From M3007 sp046316495 (lineage in GTDB: Bacteria > Bacteroidota > Bacteroidia > Chitinophagales > Saprospiraceae), in assembly GCA_046316495.1 (NCBI GenBank), contig JBKDAM010000078.1, positions 1 to 34,269 on the forward strand: a stretch of DNA of 34,269 nt, written 5' to 3'. Shown here piece by piece: positions 16,699 to 24,470 of this stretch (within the stretch, counting starts at the first letter, position 1; every line of letters begins with the position of its first letter). Made by a program: the position numbers and the translations under genes. The notes under the pieces were generated by a model that was not told where the DNA came from, made no database searches, and saw only the letters and a program-made list of their open reading frames with translations.

Positions 16699-17855
16699 GA
16701 AACACGACTGATCTGAAAAATAGCCGAACCCCGATCGTGTATCGGCCCCTGTTTTTCCCTTAAAAATCCTGCATTTGCCGAATTAAAGCAAGCCATCACC
16801 TCGGAAAGAATCGATAAACCAATTTCTGCCGCCTGCTCAGCACCAAGCGCTAAGCCACAAGGGGCATAAATTCGATTTAGCTGTGCTGCACTGAGCTTCA
16901 CTCCCTCTTCTTCCAGCTCCTTTACCATCCGTTCAAACCGTTTTTTGGGGCCCATTATTCCCAAATAAGGCAAGCAATCCAGCTGCGGAAGCAAACTCCG
17001 AAGCACTGCCAAATCATAGGGGTAATTATGAGTCATAAGCACCACCGCTGTGCGTGGACCACGTGGAAGCCGCTCCACTACTCGCTCGGGTTTACCCACG
17101 ATTATTTGGCATCCTCCAGCAAAACGTTGAGCATTGGCATGAGTAGGCCTCCCATCCATTACAGTCACCCGCCATCCTAATAGGCCTGCCATCTCGGCAA
17201 TCCGCTGAGCGTCGTTGCCGGCACCTATTAAAACAAGCATCGGGGGTGGAATGAGTAGGTTGTAGAACACTTGCTCCTCCTGATTTTCCCAAAAACAAGT
17301 TTCAAAATAGTCCCGCTGAACCGCAAGAGCTTTCCCAACACCTGCTAAAATAGCCTCCACGAGCCGTTGTTCTGGCTTCCCACACAAGAATTGATGCTCC
17401 TTAGCAACTAAAAATTGTGTACCTGCCTGGTTTCCTTTTTTGGACAGACGAAAACGAACCACTAACACTACAGACTCCGAGGAGCGTACTGCCATCTTTA
17501 ACAACTCTACCGGATTGGTTGAACTATTATATTCAATTGGCTCAAACAACACCTGAATAACTCCATTACAGCCCAGTTGAGCACCAATAACAGCGTCTTC
17601 CTCATCGCTGGTGTCATACGTAACCAGTTTATTTTCTCCCTGATGAAGCGCTAGCAGGGCTTTTTTTAAAGCGTCACCTTCCAAACAACCACCACTGATA
17701 GCGCCCGTCATTCGACCCTCCGCGCTGATTAACATCCTAGCGCCGGATTGCCGAAATGCAGAACCCTCCACATGAACCACTGTGGCTAGCACGGCTGGAA
17801 CCCCTTGGCTTTTTAAGGCATCATAAGCAGTAATAATCGCCTCTAACTCGCTCAC
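16695..17855 (-). CDS. XdhC/CoxF-family molybdoenzyme maturation factor
   Basis: A 386-residue protein of the XdhC/CoxI family, which binds molybdenum cofactor and helps sulfurate and insert it into xanthine dehydrogenase-family enzymes. The N-terminal domain has AVLATVVHVEGSAFRQSGARM and GAISGGCLEGD (about 20-65). The C-terminal Rossmann domain starts at VLIGAGNDAQRIAEMAG (about 207), continues to a DGRPTHA loop, and ends with LGIMGPKKR and GLALGAEQAAEIGLSI. The start is GTG at 17855; no closer in-frame ATG gives the full N-terminal motif. It is 80 bp after the catalytic subunit and is coupled to mocA, exactly the context expected for an insertion chaperone. Confidence 0.9.
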   Translation of the reverse strand: MSELEAIITAYDALKSQGVPAVLATVVHVEGSAFRQSGARMLISAEGRMTGAISGGCLEGDALKKALLALHQGENKLVTYDTSDEEDAVIGAQLGCNGVIQVLFEPIEYNSSTNPVELLKMAVRSSESVVLVVRFRLSKKGNQAGTQFLVAKEHQFLCGKPEQRLVEAILAGVGKALAVQRDYFETCFWENQEEQVFYNLLIPPPMLVLIGAGNDAQRIAEMAGLLGWRVTVMDGRPTHANAQRFAGGCQIIVGKPERVVERLPRGPRTAVVLMTHNYPYDLAVLRSLLPQLDCLPYLGIMGPKKRFERMVKELEEEGVKLSAAQLNRIYAPCGLALGAEQAAEIGLSILSEVMACFNSANAGFLREKQGPIHDRGSAIFQISRVS

Positions 17856-17935
17856 GTTCTTGTTGTATGACTGTTTTGTCTATTAATGCTTTTGAAAACT
17901 AAAACAATCCAGTTTTAAAATAACGTTCAACTATA

Positions 17936-20179
17936 TTATCCAATTGCCGGGAAAAAAGGCTGATGGTAATACCGCTTACCAGTGGCTTTGTACAAGGCGT
18001 TAGCCACTGCACCAAAAACCGGAGGAAAGGGTGGCTCCCCAAGCCCGGTAGGATCCGTGTCATTTTTTACAAAGTGAACTTCGATTGACTTCGGGGCCTC
18101 TCCGTGTCGAATTAGTCGATATTGATCGAAATTACGTTGCTGAGGCACTCCATCCTTAAAGGTAAGGGAGCTGTACAAAGCATGACCAATACCATCTACC
18201 AAACCACCTTCAGATAGGTTGATGGCCGCATCCGGATTCACCACAATACCACAATCAACGGCACAATATACCTTATGTACAATGGGTTGCCCTTCTTTTA
18301 CTTCCAGGTCAACCACATTTGCCACATACGAGTTGTGGCAGAAGTAGGCTGCTACTCCACGGCCTTGGGGGACAATACCTTTATCCCAGCCCGACTTTTC
18401 CCTAACTAATTCCAAAACACCCGCATACCGAGCGGCGTCGTAATCATTGTTTTCACCCACTGGATTCTTTTTAGCCCTTTCTAACAACTCAAGACGCAAA
18501 GTGATTGGGTCTTTCCCCATCGCTTCTGCTAGCTCATCCAAAAAGGATTGCTCAGCGGCCGCGATAAAATTAGAGCGGGGAGCCCTGAAGGCACCCACCG
18601 TGATATTCGACTCAATTGTCCACTCCTCTGCTAAATAATGATCGATCGCTCCTGCCGGAAAGCGGTTGGCAGCCAGGGGGCTCTCCGGCACACCACCAGC
18701 TCGGACATGAAAACCAATTAACCGGTTGTTGGCATCCAATGCCGCCCGATAGGTTGCATAGTAGCTGGGCCGGTAGGTACCAAACGTCATGTCATCTTCT
18801 CGGGTGTACACCAATTTAACTGGTGCCTTCATGCGCTGGGAAATAACCGCTGCCTCCACCAAAAAGTGGCCATATAAGCGCCTACCAAATCCTCCACCCA
18901 TACGGGTCATTTGAATATCTACCTTCTCCAGCGGTAACCCCAACCGCGCTGCGGCACTTTTCTCTAAAAACTCTGGCGTTTGAATAGGTCCTACCAATTC
19001 AGCCCTGTCAGCTGTAACATTGGCAAAGAAATTCATCGGTTCCATGGTATTGTGTGCCAAAAAAGGAGCTGAATAGTTACGCTCCAGTATTCGGGCGGCA
19101 TTGGCAAATACCTCTTCCGGATTTCCATCTCGCCGCACTACTTTACCTGGCATTGAGCCCATCTCAGCCATTTTGGCTTGATGAGTCTCCGAACTTTCCA
19201 AGCCCGCTGGTGTCCTGACGGTCATTTTCCTGCCAAATAAATCCATTTCCTCTGTGCTGTCTGAAATGGGTTCCCACTCTACACGAACCGCCTTTTTGGC
19301 ATTCATCACCTCCCAAGTACTTTTACCCACCACGACGACCAATTCATTAAAAGCAGTATTATCAAAAGCACTTTTTGAGTAGCCCTCTTCGTATGTTTTA
19401 AAGGTAAATACATCGACAATACCAGGCATTTGTTTGGCCGAAGTAGCATCCATGGATTTAAATTTCATTCCAAAAGCAGGAGGATGCACGATCATGGCAA
19501 TCAGCATACCCTCCTTGTAGATATCCAATCCGTAAAGGGGCTTTCCAGTTACAATTTTCGGGCCGTCCACGTTTTTTTTGGAAGTTCCAATAATGGTAAA
19601 ATCCTGGCTGTTTTTGAGCTGAACCTCTTTTGGAACCTCCAATTTTGCAGCTGCAGATGCCATTTCCCCGTAGCTGGCCTTTTTCCCAGAAGCCACATGC
19701 TGAAGAACACCCTGCTTCGCAGTGACTTCAGGCAAGGGGACCTGCCAAGCCTGTGCGGCCGCCTCCCGAAGCATCTGGCGAGCAGTTGCACCCGCCATCC
19801 GCAACGACTGCCAACTGGCACGAATAGACTGACTTCCTCCCGCAAGCTGCCGCTTAAAAATACTGGTATTCAGCGGTGCCTGCTCTACCACTACTTGTTT
19901 CCAGTCAATATCTAATTCCTCCGCCACCAACATAGGCATGGAGGTTTTAACATTTTGACCAATCTCTGGATTAGGCGACATGATAGTGACCTGCCCGTCC
20001 GGCGCTATTTTCAAAAAACCATTGATTTCAAACCATTCTTTAGGCAATTCACTGGCCTTCATTCCAGCAGTCGGCTTGCATCCGGCAAGCCAGCTAAAAC
20101 CCAACATCATCCCACCTCCAGCAAGTGCAGAAGTTTTTAAAAAGGAACGCCTGCCGTAACTTGTTTTTATCGTTGTCAT
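17936..20179 (-). CDS. Molybdopterin-binding large subunit, xanthine dehydrogenase/isoquinoline oxidoreductase beta type
   Basis: A 747-residue catalytic subunit (from the ATG at 20179; an ATG at 20185 and longer starts also exist) of a molybdenum hydroxylase. The N-terminus is a Tat signal with GRRSFLK at 9-15 and ends in a lipobox-like LAGC at 31-34, suggesting export as a folded, perhaps lipid-anchored, protein. GGGFGRR near 428 binds the cofactor, and GLGEPPFPP near 711 carries the likely catalytic Glu. The family hydroxylates N-heterocycles or aldehydes; the exact substrate is unknown. Its [2Fe-2S] partner is directly upstream. The domain order resembles IorB (single chain, no FAD domain), so electrons probably pass from the [2Fe-2S] protein to an unidentified acceptor. 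Confidence 0.9.
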   Translation of the reverse strand: MTTIKTSYGRRSFLKTSALAGGGMMLGFSWLAGCKPTAGMKASELPKEWFEINGFLKIAPDGQVTIMSPNPEIGQNVKTSMPMLVAEELDIDWKQVVVEQAPLNTSIFKRQLAGGSQSIRASWQSLRMAGATARQMLREAAAQAWQVPLPEVTAKQGVLQHVASGKKASYGEMASAAAKLEVPKEVQLKNSQDFTIIGTSKKNVDGPKIVTGKPLYGLDIYKEGMLIAMIVHPPAFGMKFKSMDATSAKQMPGIVDVFTFKTYEEGYSKSAFDNTAFNELVVVVGKSTWEVMNAKKAVRVEWEPISDSTEEMDLFGRKMTVRTPAGLESSETHQAKMAEMGSMPGKVVRRDGNPEEVFANAARILERNYSAPFLAHNTMEPMNFFANVTADRAELVGPIQTPEFLEKSAAARLGLPLEKVDIQMTRMGGGFGRRLYGHFLVEAAVISQRMKAPVKLVYTREDDMTFGTYRPSYYATYRAALDANNRLIGFHVRAGGVPESPLAANRFPAGAIDHYLAEEWTIESNITVGAFRAPRSNFIAAAEQSFLDELAEAMGKDPITLRLELLERAKKNPVGENNDYDAARYAGVLELVREKSGWDKGIVPQGRGVAAYFCHNSYVANVVDLEVKEGQPIVHKVYCAVDCGIVVNPDAAINLSEGGLVDGIGHALYSSLTFKDGVPQQRNFDQYRLIRHGEAPKSIEVHFVKNDTDPTGLGEPPFPPVFGAVANALYKATGKRYYHQPFFPAIG

Positions 20180-20271
20180 GATCATTCTATTTATTGGCCC
20201 AAAAACCCTGGGCGGGCACTTCAACTGCACCCGTTTTAAACAAAAAATATCCTTTATTAATCGACCCGTTA

Positions 20272-20733
20272 CTACTTACTTTTTTCCGCAGCACTTTTTA
20301 TGGCAGCTTTAATCCGAGTATATGTGCCACACCGGCAAATGTTGCCGCTCATAATGGATTCTATCTGTTCGTCACTCGGGTTAGGAATCGCCTTTAGCAG
20401 CGCAACCGCTGACATGATTTGACCGGCCTGACAATATCCACATTGCGGCACATCATGCTCCAACCAGGCTTGCTGAACGGGATGATCCCCTTCCTCCGAT
20501 AAACCTTCAATTGTAGTAACCGCTTGTTTGCCGACAGAGGAAACGGGCGTTTGGCAAGACCGTGCAGCATAGCCATCCAAGTGCACCGTACAAGCTCCAC
20601 ACTGCGCAATTCCACAACCATACTTTGTACCAACCAGTTGTAAATGATCACGTAACACCCATAATAAAGGAGTAGAAGGATCTACATCCACCTCCCTTGA
20701 CTTACCATTTACGTTTAATTTGAATATTGCCAT
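20272..20733 (-). CDS. [2Fe-2S] small subunit of the molybdenum hydroxylase
   Basis: A 153-residue electron-transfer subunit with two [2Fe-2S] clusters. The plant-ferredoxin-like cluster uses Cys40, Cys45, Cys48 and Cys60 (KYGCGIAQCGACTVHLDG). The second, characteristic of the xanthine dehydrogenase family, uses Cys98, Cys101, Cys133 and Cys135 (PQCGYCQAGQ and GNICRCGTY). Length matches IorA/CoxS-type subunits without an attached cytochrome domain. It has no signal peptide, so export by hitch-hiking on the Tat-targeted large subunit is inferred. It lies 92 bp before that subunit. A TATTTTTG element upstream may start this transcript separately from the cofactor genes. Confidence 0.93.
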   Translation of the reverse strand: MAIFKLNVNGKSREVDVDPSTPLLWVLRDHLQLVGTKYGCGIAQCGACTVHLDGYAARSCQTPVSSVGKQAVTTIEGLSEEGDHPVQQAWLEHDVPQCGYCQAGQIMSAVALLKAIPNPSDEQIESIMSGNICRCGTYTRIKAAIKSAAEKSK

Positions 20734-20866
20734 AATTGGAGAATTCAGTTTTGCAAATAAAGAAAATGATCAAAACACCATTAAGCTACTACTTTTCTAA
20801 TTTCAAATAAAACGCATTCGCTTTCCCAGACAACCACAAAAGACAGAAAAACAGTGTATTGACCGA

Positions 20867-20874
20867 CAAAAATA
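20867..20874 (-). promoter_or_regulatory. Candidate -7 element for the molybdenum hydroxylase genes
   Basis: TATTTTTG on the minus strand fits TAnnTTTG, about 134 bp before the [2Fe-2S] subunit start, in the only long gap (275 bp, 20734-21008) inside the cofactor cluster. No -33 TTG is seen. The rest of this AT-rich gap shows no gene. Confidence 0.35.
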
Positions 20875-21008
20875 ATGGAATATTATTGCCCTTCCATTAA
20901 AAAAATCAAACAAATTCTATTTCAATTCAAGTATTTACCGTTTAAAAGTCGTCCTTATCTCGCTATTTTAATTTTGTCCAATCAATTTTCCAAGATCGCA
21001 GCCCAATA

Positions 21009-21920
21009 TTATTCATGCCGAACCCCTTCCTTCACCCGAAAAACATGCAAAACATACGGAAAAATAGCTTGCATACTCTCCTCAGCGCCTCTCGGCGAAC
21101 CTGGAAGCGCTACTAGTAACGTATTACCCGAAAAACCGGCTATCCCCCTGCTCAACATCGCATACGGCGTCCGCGCTTGTCCATACCCCCGAGCAGCCTC
21201 CATAATGCCCGGAACCAACCGATCAATTAAGGGCGAAATCGCCTCCGGAGTAACATCCCGACCCGACAAACCAGTCCCACCCGTCAATACCACCAACAGG
21301 TATCCGTCTTGAATCAATTCTTGAACAGCGGAACGGATACGCTCCTCCTGATCAGATACCAATACGCGGCGAATGGACGATAAGCCATGCCGCTCTAACT
21401 GCGCCTGCACTACATCTCCACTCAAATCCGCCCCTATTCCGGCAGACAAGGTATCACTGCAAGTCACCACCGCTGTACGAAGGGAAGCAGGGTAGGCATA
21501 TTTAACATCCGACTTCCCTCCCCGTTTCTCTTGTAGCCGAATCTGTACGATTTCAATATCCGGATCAATGGGCTTAAGCATATCGTACAGGGTTAAGGCC
21601 ACCACTGAAGCACCATGCATGGCTTCTACCTCTACTCCGGTTTTGTAAACAGTGTGAACTTCTACCCGAATATGGATCTCTAAATCTTTGATATCATGGG
21701 TAATAGAAGTGTACTCTACCGGAAGCGGGTGGCAATCTGGGATCATTTCATGGGTCTTTTTACAGGCAAATAAACCCGCCACCCGGCTGCATTCCAAAAC
21801 GTCGCCTTTTGGAACACTTCGTTCAAGAATCGCAGTAATTGTAGAAGGCCGGGAAACCCGGACAACCGCCCCCGCGACGGCAATTCGTAAAGTGGTAGAC
21901 TTGTGGGTGATATTAACCAT
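21009..21920 (-). CDS. moaCB: Fused MoaC-MoaB molybdopterin biosynthesis protein
   Basis: A 303-residue fusion. Residues 1-150 are MoaC (cyclic pyranopterin monophosphate synthase), with KKTHEMIPDCHPLP near 54-67 and EVEAMHGASVVALTLYDMLKP near 97-117. Residues about 165-300 are MoaB/MogA (molybdopterin adenylyltransferase), with VVTCSDTLSAG and the nucleotide-binding loop TGGTGLSGRDVTPEAI. It thus covers an early and a late step of the pathway in one cytoplasmic chain. No stand-alone mogA or moaB is in the window. The ATG at 21920 is 54 bp after the moaE stop. Fusions of this kind are known in several bacteria. Confidence 0.93.
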   Translation of the reverse strand: MVNITHKSTTLRIAVAGAVVRVSRPSTITAILERSVPKGDVLECSRVAGLFACKKTHEMIPDCHPLPVEYTSITHDIKDLEIHIRVEVHTVYKTGVEVEAMHGASVVALTLYDMLKPIDPDIEIVQIRLQEKRGGKSDVKYAYPASLRTAVVTCSDTLSAGIGADLSGDVVQAQLERHGLSSIRRVLVSDQEERIRSAVQELIQDGYLLVVLTGGTGLSGRDVTPEAISPLIDRLVPGIMEAARGYGQARTPYAMLSRGIAGFSGNTLLVALPGSPRGAEESMQAIFPYVLHVFRVKEGVRHE

Positions 21921-21974
21921 TGCTTATTTTTTGATAAAAAGTCGTTTTTAGTGATGTGGATACACTCAGCGCCA

Positions 21975-22421
21975 TTAGACTATATTTACCTTCCACTGGT
22001 AATCGCCTTGCTCAAAACACTCTTTTCCCCAAATCGGAAGCGAATCCTTAATCCGCTCCACCAACTCCGAACAAGCCTCCATGGCGGGCCGACGGTGTGC
22101 AGCGGAAACAAATACAAACAAACAAATACCGCCAACAGGCACCCGCCCCAAGCTATGGTAAACATGCATACACTCTAAGGGGTATTTCGCAAAAATCATT
22201 TCTCGAATTTCAGCCATTCGCTCCAAGGCAAGCTCCTGGTAACTGGTATATTCAATGGCCTCTACCTGCTGCCCATTGACCACATCGGCCCGAACCTGTC
22301 CCAAAAACATACTGTGGCCTCCAATGCCGGTCTTCGACTGGTGGCTGGCTAGCGACTCTGCCACAAAAACAGGTGAAATAGCCCCTTCTACAAAAATATT
22401 TTTTCGTCTTTTCTGTTCCAT
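21975..22421 (-). CDS. moaE: Molybdopterin synthase catalytic subunit MoaE
   Basis: A 148-residue large subunit of molybdopterin synthase, which inserts two sulfurs from MoaD thiocarboxylate into cyclic pyranopterin. Family text is present: GGHSMFLGQVR, EAIEYTSYQELA, IYHSLGRVPVG-like YHSLGRVPVGG, SAAHRRPAMEACSELVERIK and LPIWGKECF, ending DYQWKVN. The first conserved Lys (in RIKDS) is kept. At the second Lys position of the E. coli type (PFWKRE) this protein reads IWGKE, so the Lys is shifted by one residue. The start ATG at 22421 is close to the moeB stop at 22427, fitting an operon. Confidence 0.93.
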   Translation of the reverse strand: MEQKRRKNIFVEGAISPVFVAESLASHQSKTGIGGHSMFLGQVRADVVNGQQVEAIEYTSYQELALERMAEIREMIFAKYPLECMHVYHSLGRVPVGGICLFVFVSAAHRRPAMEACSELVERIKDSLPIWGKECFEQGDYQWKVNIV

Positions 22422-22426
22422 CCTAC

Positions 22427-23503
22427 TTATAATAAATTGTGCTTAATCATAGCTTGTACACCACCTTCCAGGGAAAACACCCGTAAACCTGGATTTTTTT
22501 GCCGGACCAGAGCCGCGACTTGATTGCTTCGAATGCCCGATTGGCATACAAACAACAGTTTCTTCTCAGATTCATTTTCCCAACCCTCAGCCCATCGACT
22601 TTTAGGAAAAACCTGAGCCAATAAGCCATCCAACCGTGGCTGCTCGTCCATTTCTCGAACATCGATTAAACAGTAGTCCTGCGGAGCCTCGCGCCAAACT
22701 TCCACCGACACCAATGGAACAGAGGAGTCACAGATAGCTTCATACTCCATGGTTTGATAAGCCTCCAAATTGGTCGGTCGATGTGCTGCCGCCACTGGGT
22801 TTGCCTGCAGTTTTATCGTGTAAAAGGACTGGGAAAGTGCTTGATAATGAAGCAGCTGATCGTATAGTGGCACCCCAATCCCTGTGATAATTTTGAGGAC
22901 TTCGGTTGCTTGAAGAACACCTATCATCCCAGGCAATACCCCCAAAACTCCAGCCGAAGCACAATCCTGTACCGTCCCTTCCATAGGTTGAATGGGAAAT
23001 AGATCCCGATAACTTAATTCCTTAAATACTGCTACCTGCCCTTCAAATCGGGAAACAGCCCCAAATACCAACGGCTTTTTGATTAAAAAACAAGCATCGC
23101 TGATCCAGTACCGACTTGCAAATCGGTCTGTGGCATCCAGCACCACATCATAATCATTTATAAATTGAAGGCAATGCGTTGGGTCAAACACTGCCTGCCA
23201 GGTTCGGACTTCAATCGAGCTGTTTAGCTGCAATAATCGCCTTTTGGCAACCTCTACCTTCGGTTGGCCTATATCCTGCTCTGAGTACAATACTTGCCTA
23301 TGTAAATTGGAGATACTCACTACATCCGGATCCGCAATACCCAAATGCCCAATACCTGCCGCAGCTAAGTATTGAAGGGCAGGACATCCTAGCCCCCCCG
23401 CTCCAATCACCAATACCTTCGCCTCAGAGAGCCGTTTTTGCCCCTCCGATCCAAATCCGGGCAGTAGTTCCTGCCGATGATAACGAGTTGATGCCCAATT
23501 CAT
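22427..23503 (-). CDS. moeB: MoeB-type MoaD-adenylating enzyme fused to a rhodanese domain
   Basis: A 358-residue E1-like enzyme from the ATG at 23503, which leaves one base after the MoaD stop. It adenylates the MoaD C-terminal GG so that it can be charged with sulfur. The ThiF/MoeB core has GAGGLGCPALQYLAAAGIG, DPDVVSISNLHRQ and NxxPxxD-type DATDRFASRY; GVLGVLPG follows. The C-terminal rhodanese domain (about 255-355) carries an active loop CQSGIRS, so sulfur transfer may be built in, as in MOCS3-like proteins. The two zinc CxxC pairs of E. coli MoeB are absent: the text reads SYRDLFP and ANPVAAAH. Use for ThiS rather than MoaD is possible, but the position next to moaD argues for MoaD. Confidence 0.9.
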   Translation of the reverse strand: MNWASTRYHRQELLPGFGSEGQKRLSEAKVLVIGAGGLGCPALQYLAAAGIGHLGIADPDVVSISNLHRQVLYSEQDIGQPKVEVAKRRLLQLNSSIEVRTWQAVFDPTHCLQFINDYDVVLDATDRFASRYWISDACFLIKKPLVFGAVSRFEGQVAVFKELSYRDLFPIQPMEGTVQDCASAGVLGVLPGMIGVLQATEVLKIITGIGVPLYDQLLHYQALSQSFYTIKLQANPVAAAHRPTNLEAYQTMEYEAICDSSVPLVSVEVWREAPQDYCLIDVREMDEQPRLDGLLAQVFPKSRWAEGWENESEKKLLFVCQSGIRSNQVAALVRQKNPGLRVFSLEGGVQAMIKHNLL

Positions 23504-23504
23504 T

Positions 23505-23738
23505 TTATCCGCCAGAAAAAGGAGGCATACACGCAACTGTGCTGTCGGACAAAAATACTTGCTCCTCAGCAACAAAGCGGTGATCCAACGCCATCGTGAA
23601 TGGAATAGACGCCAAAGCCGGGTAGCGCTCCAGTAATATTTGCCTAAGCTGAGCAGTGTCTCCTACCTGATCCAAGATCAAATGGTCGGTACCTACTATA
23701 TCTAATAACTGTCCAAAAAAAAGCACTTTGATGACCAT
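23505..23738 (-). CDS. moaD: Molybdopterin synthase sulfur-carrier subunit MoaD
   Basis: A 77-residue ubiquitin-fold sulfur carrier, starting at the ATG at 23738 (MVIKVLFFGQ) and ending in SGG, the Gly-Gly tail that is adenylated and thiocarboxylated. Length and the FFGQLLDIVG start match the family. It is squeezed between the permease gene (6 bp upstream) and moeB (1 bp downstream), so it should be co-translated with its activating enzyme. Confidence 0.92.
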   Translation of the reverse strand: MVIKVLFFGQLLDIVGTDHLILDQVGDTAQLRQILLERYPALASIPFTMALDHRFVAEEQVFLSDSTVACMPPFSGG

Positions 23739-23744
23739 ACTCAA

Positions 23745-24470
23745 TTAAGTAAATAAAAGTTTGACCGAGGCCAACAACAACACAATTGCTAAAATATATT
23801 TCAAAACTCGCTGCGAAAAAGTACCCGCTCCCAACCAGCCACCCAACAGTCCGCCAGCAAAGGCAGTTAAAACCAGTCCACCCATGGCTGGTGGGAGGAC
23901 TATTCCTTTACTCCATTGTCCCGCTAACCCCGCTGCAGAATTCACAAATATAAACAATGCGCTGACCGCAGCAGTCTGTTTTTGATCCGCCCATCGCAAC
24001 AGGAGCAAAATGGGCGACAATAAAACGCCTCCCCCAATCCCAATTAAACCTGACAAAAATCCTATTCCAGAACCGATACCAAGGGAGCCATAAAGGCTGG
24101 AAGAACGATGGGAGAATTGGTCCTTGTCATGCTCAATAAAAAATCGGACTACGGGAAGGAACAAGAAGACACCCAGTAATTTCCTGTAGACAACTGTGTC
24201 AACCATCAACCATCCCCCCAAAAAAGAAAAAGGTATCGAAGCTACTGCAAAGGGCCAAAAAAGCGACCACCTGAAATGACCAGCCCGATAAAACAGCCAA
24301 AAAGATGTGGCAGACACCAACAAATTCAATGCCAATGCAGTAGGCCGCATCTCCTCTGGAGCAAATCCTAAAAGCGCCATCAGTGCAAGATAACCACTCG
24401 CTCCACCGTGGCCCACCGCTGCAAACAAAAAGGCCACTACCCCAAAAAGAATATAATGATAAGCCTCCAT
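23745..24470 (-). CDS. TauE/SafE-family membrane permease
   Basis: A 241-residue integral membrane protein with about eight hydrophobic segments. It shows the two-half TauE/SafE (DUF81) pattern: AVGHGGASGYLALMALLG near residues 18-35 in the first half and SGLIGIGGGVLLSPILLLL near 138-156 in the second. Members export or import sulfur-containing anions such as sulfite or sulfoacetate; many are uncharacterised. The ATG at 24470 shares one base with the moeA stop. Its place between moeA and moaD links it to cofactor synthesis. Transport of a sulfur compound or an oxyanion such as molybdate are both possible, and the substrate is unproven. Confidence 0.85.
   Translation of the reverse strand: MEAYHYILFGVVAFLFAAVGHGGASGYLALMALLGFAPEEMRPTALALNLLVSATSFWLFYRAGHFRWSLFWPFAVASIPFSFLGGWLMVDTVVYRKLLGVFLFLPVVRFFIEHDKDQFSHRSSSLYGSLGIGSGIGFLSGLIGIGGGVLLSPILLLLRWADQKQTAAVSALFIFVNSAAGLAGQWSKGIVLPPAMGGLVLTAFAGGLLGGWLGAGTFSQRVLKYILAIVLLLASVKLLFT

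Noticed and set aside
20875..21312. Plus-strand open frame of 145 codons
   Set aside because: Most of it is the antisense of moaCB, whose family motifs are clear; the remainder is AT-rich intergenic DNA.
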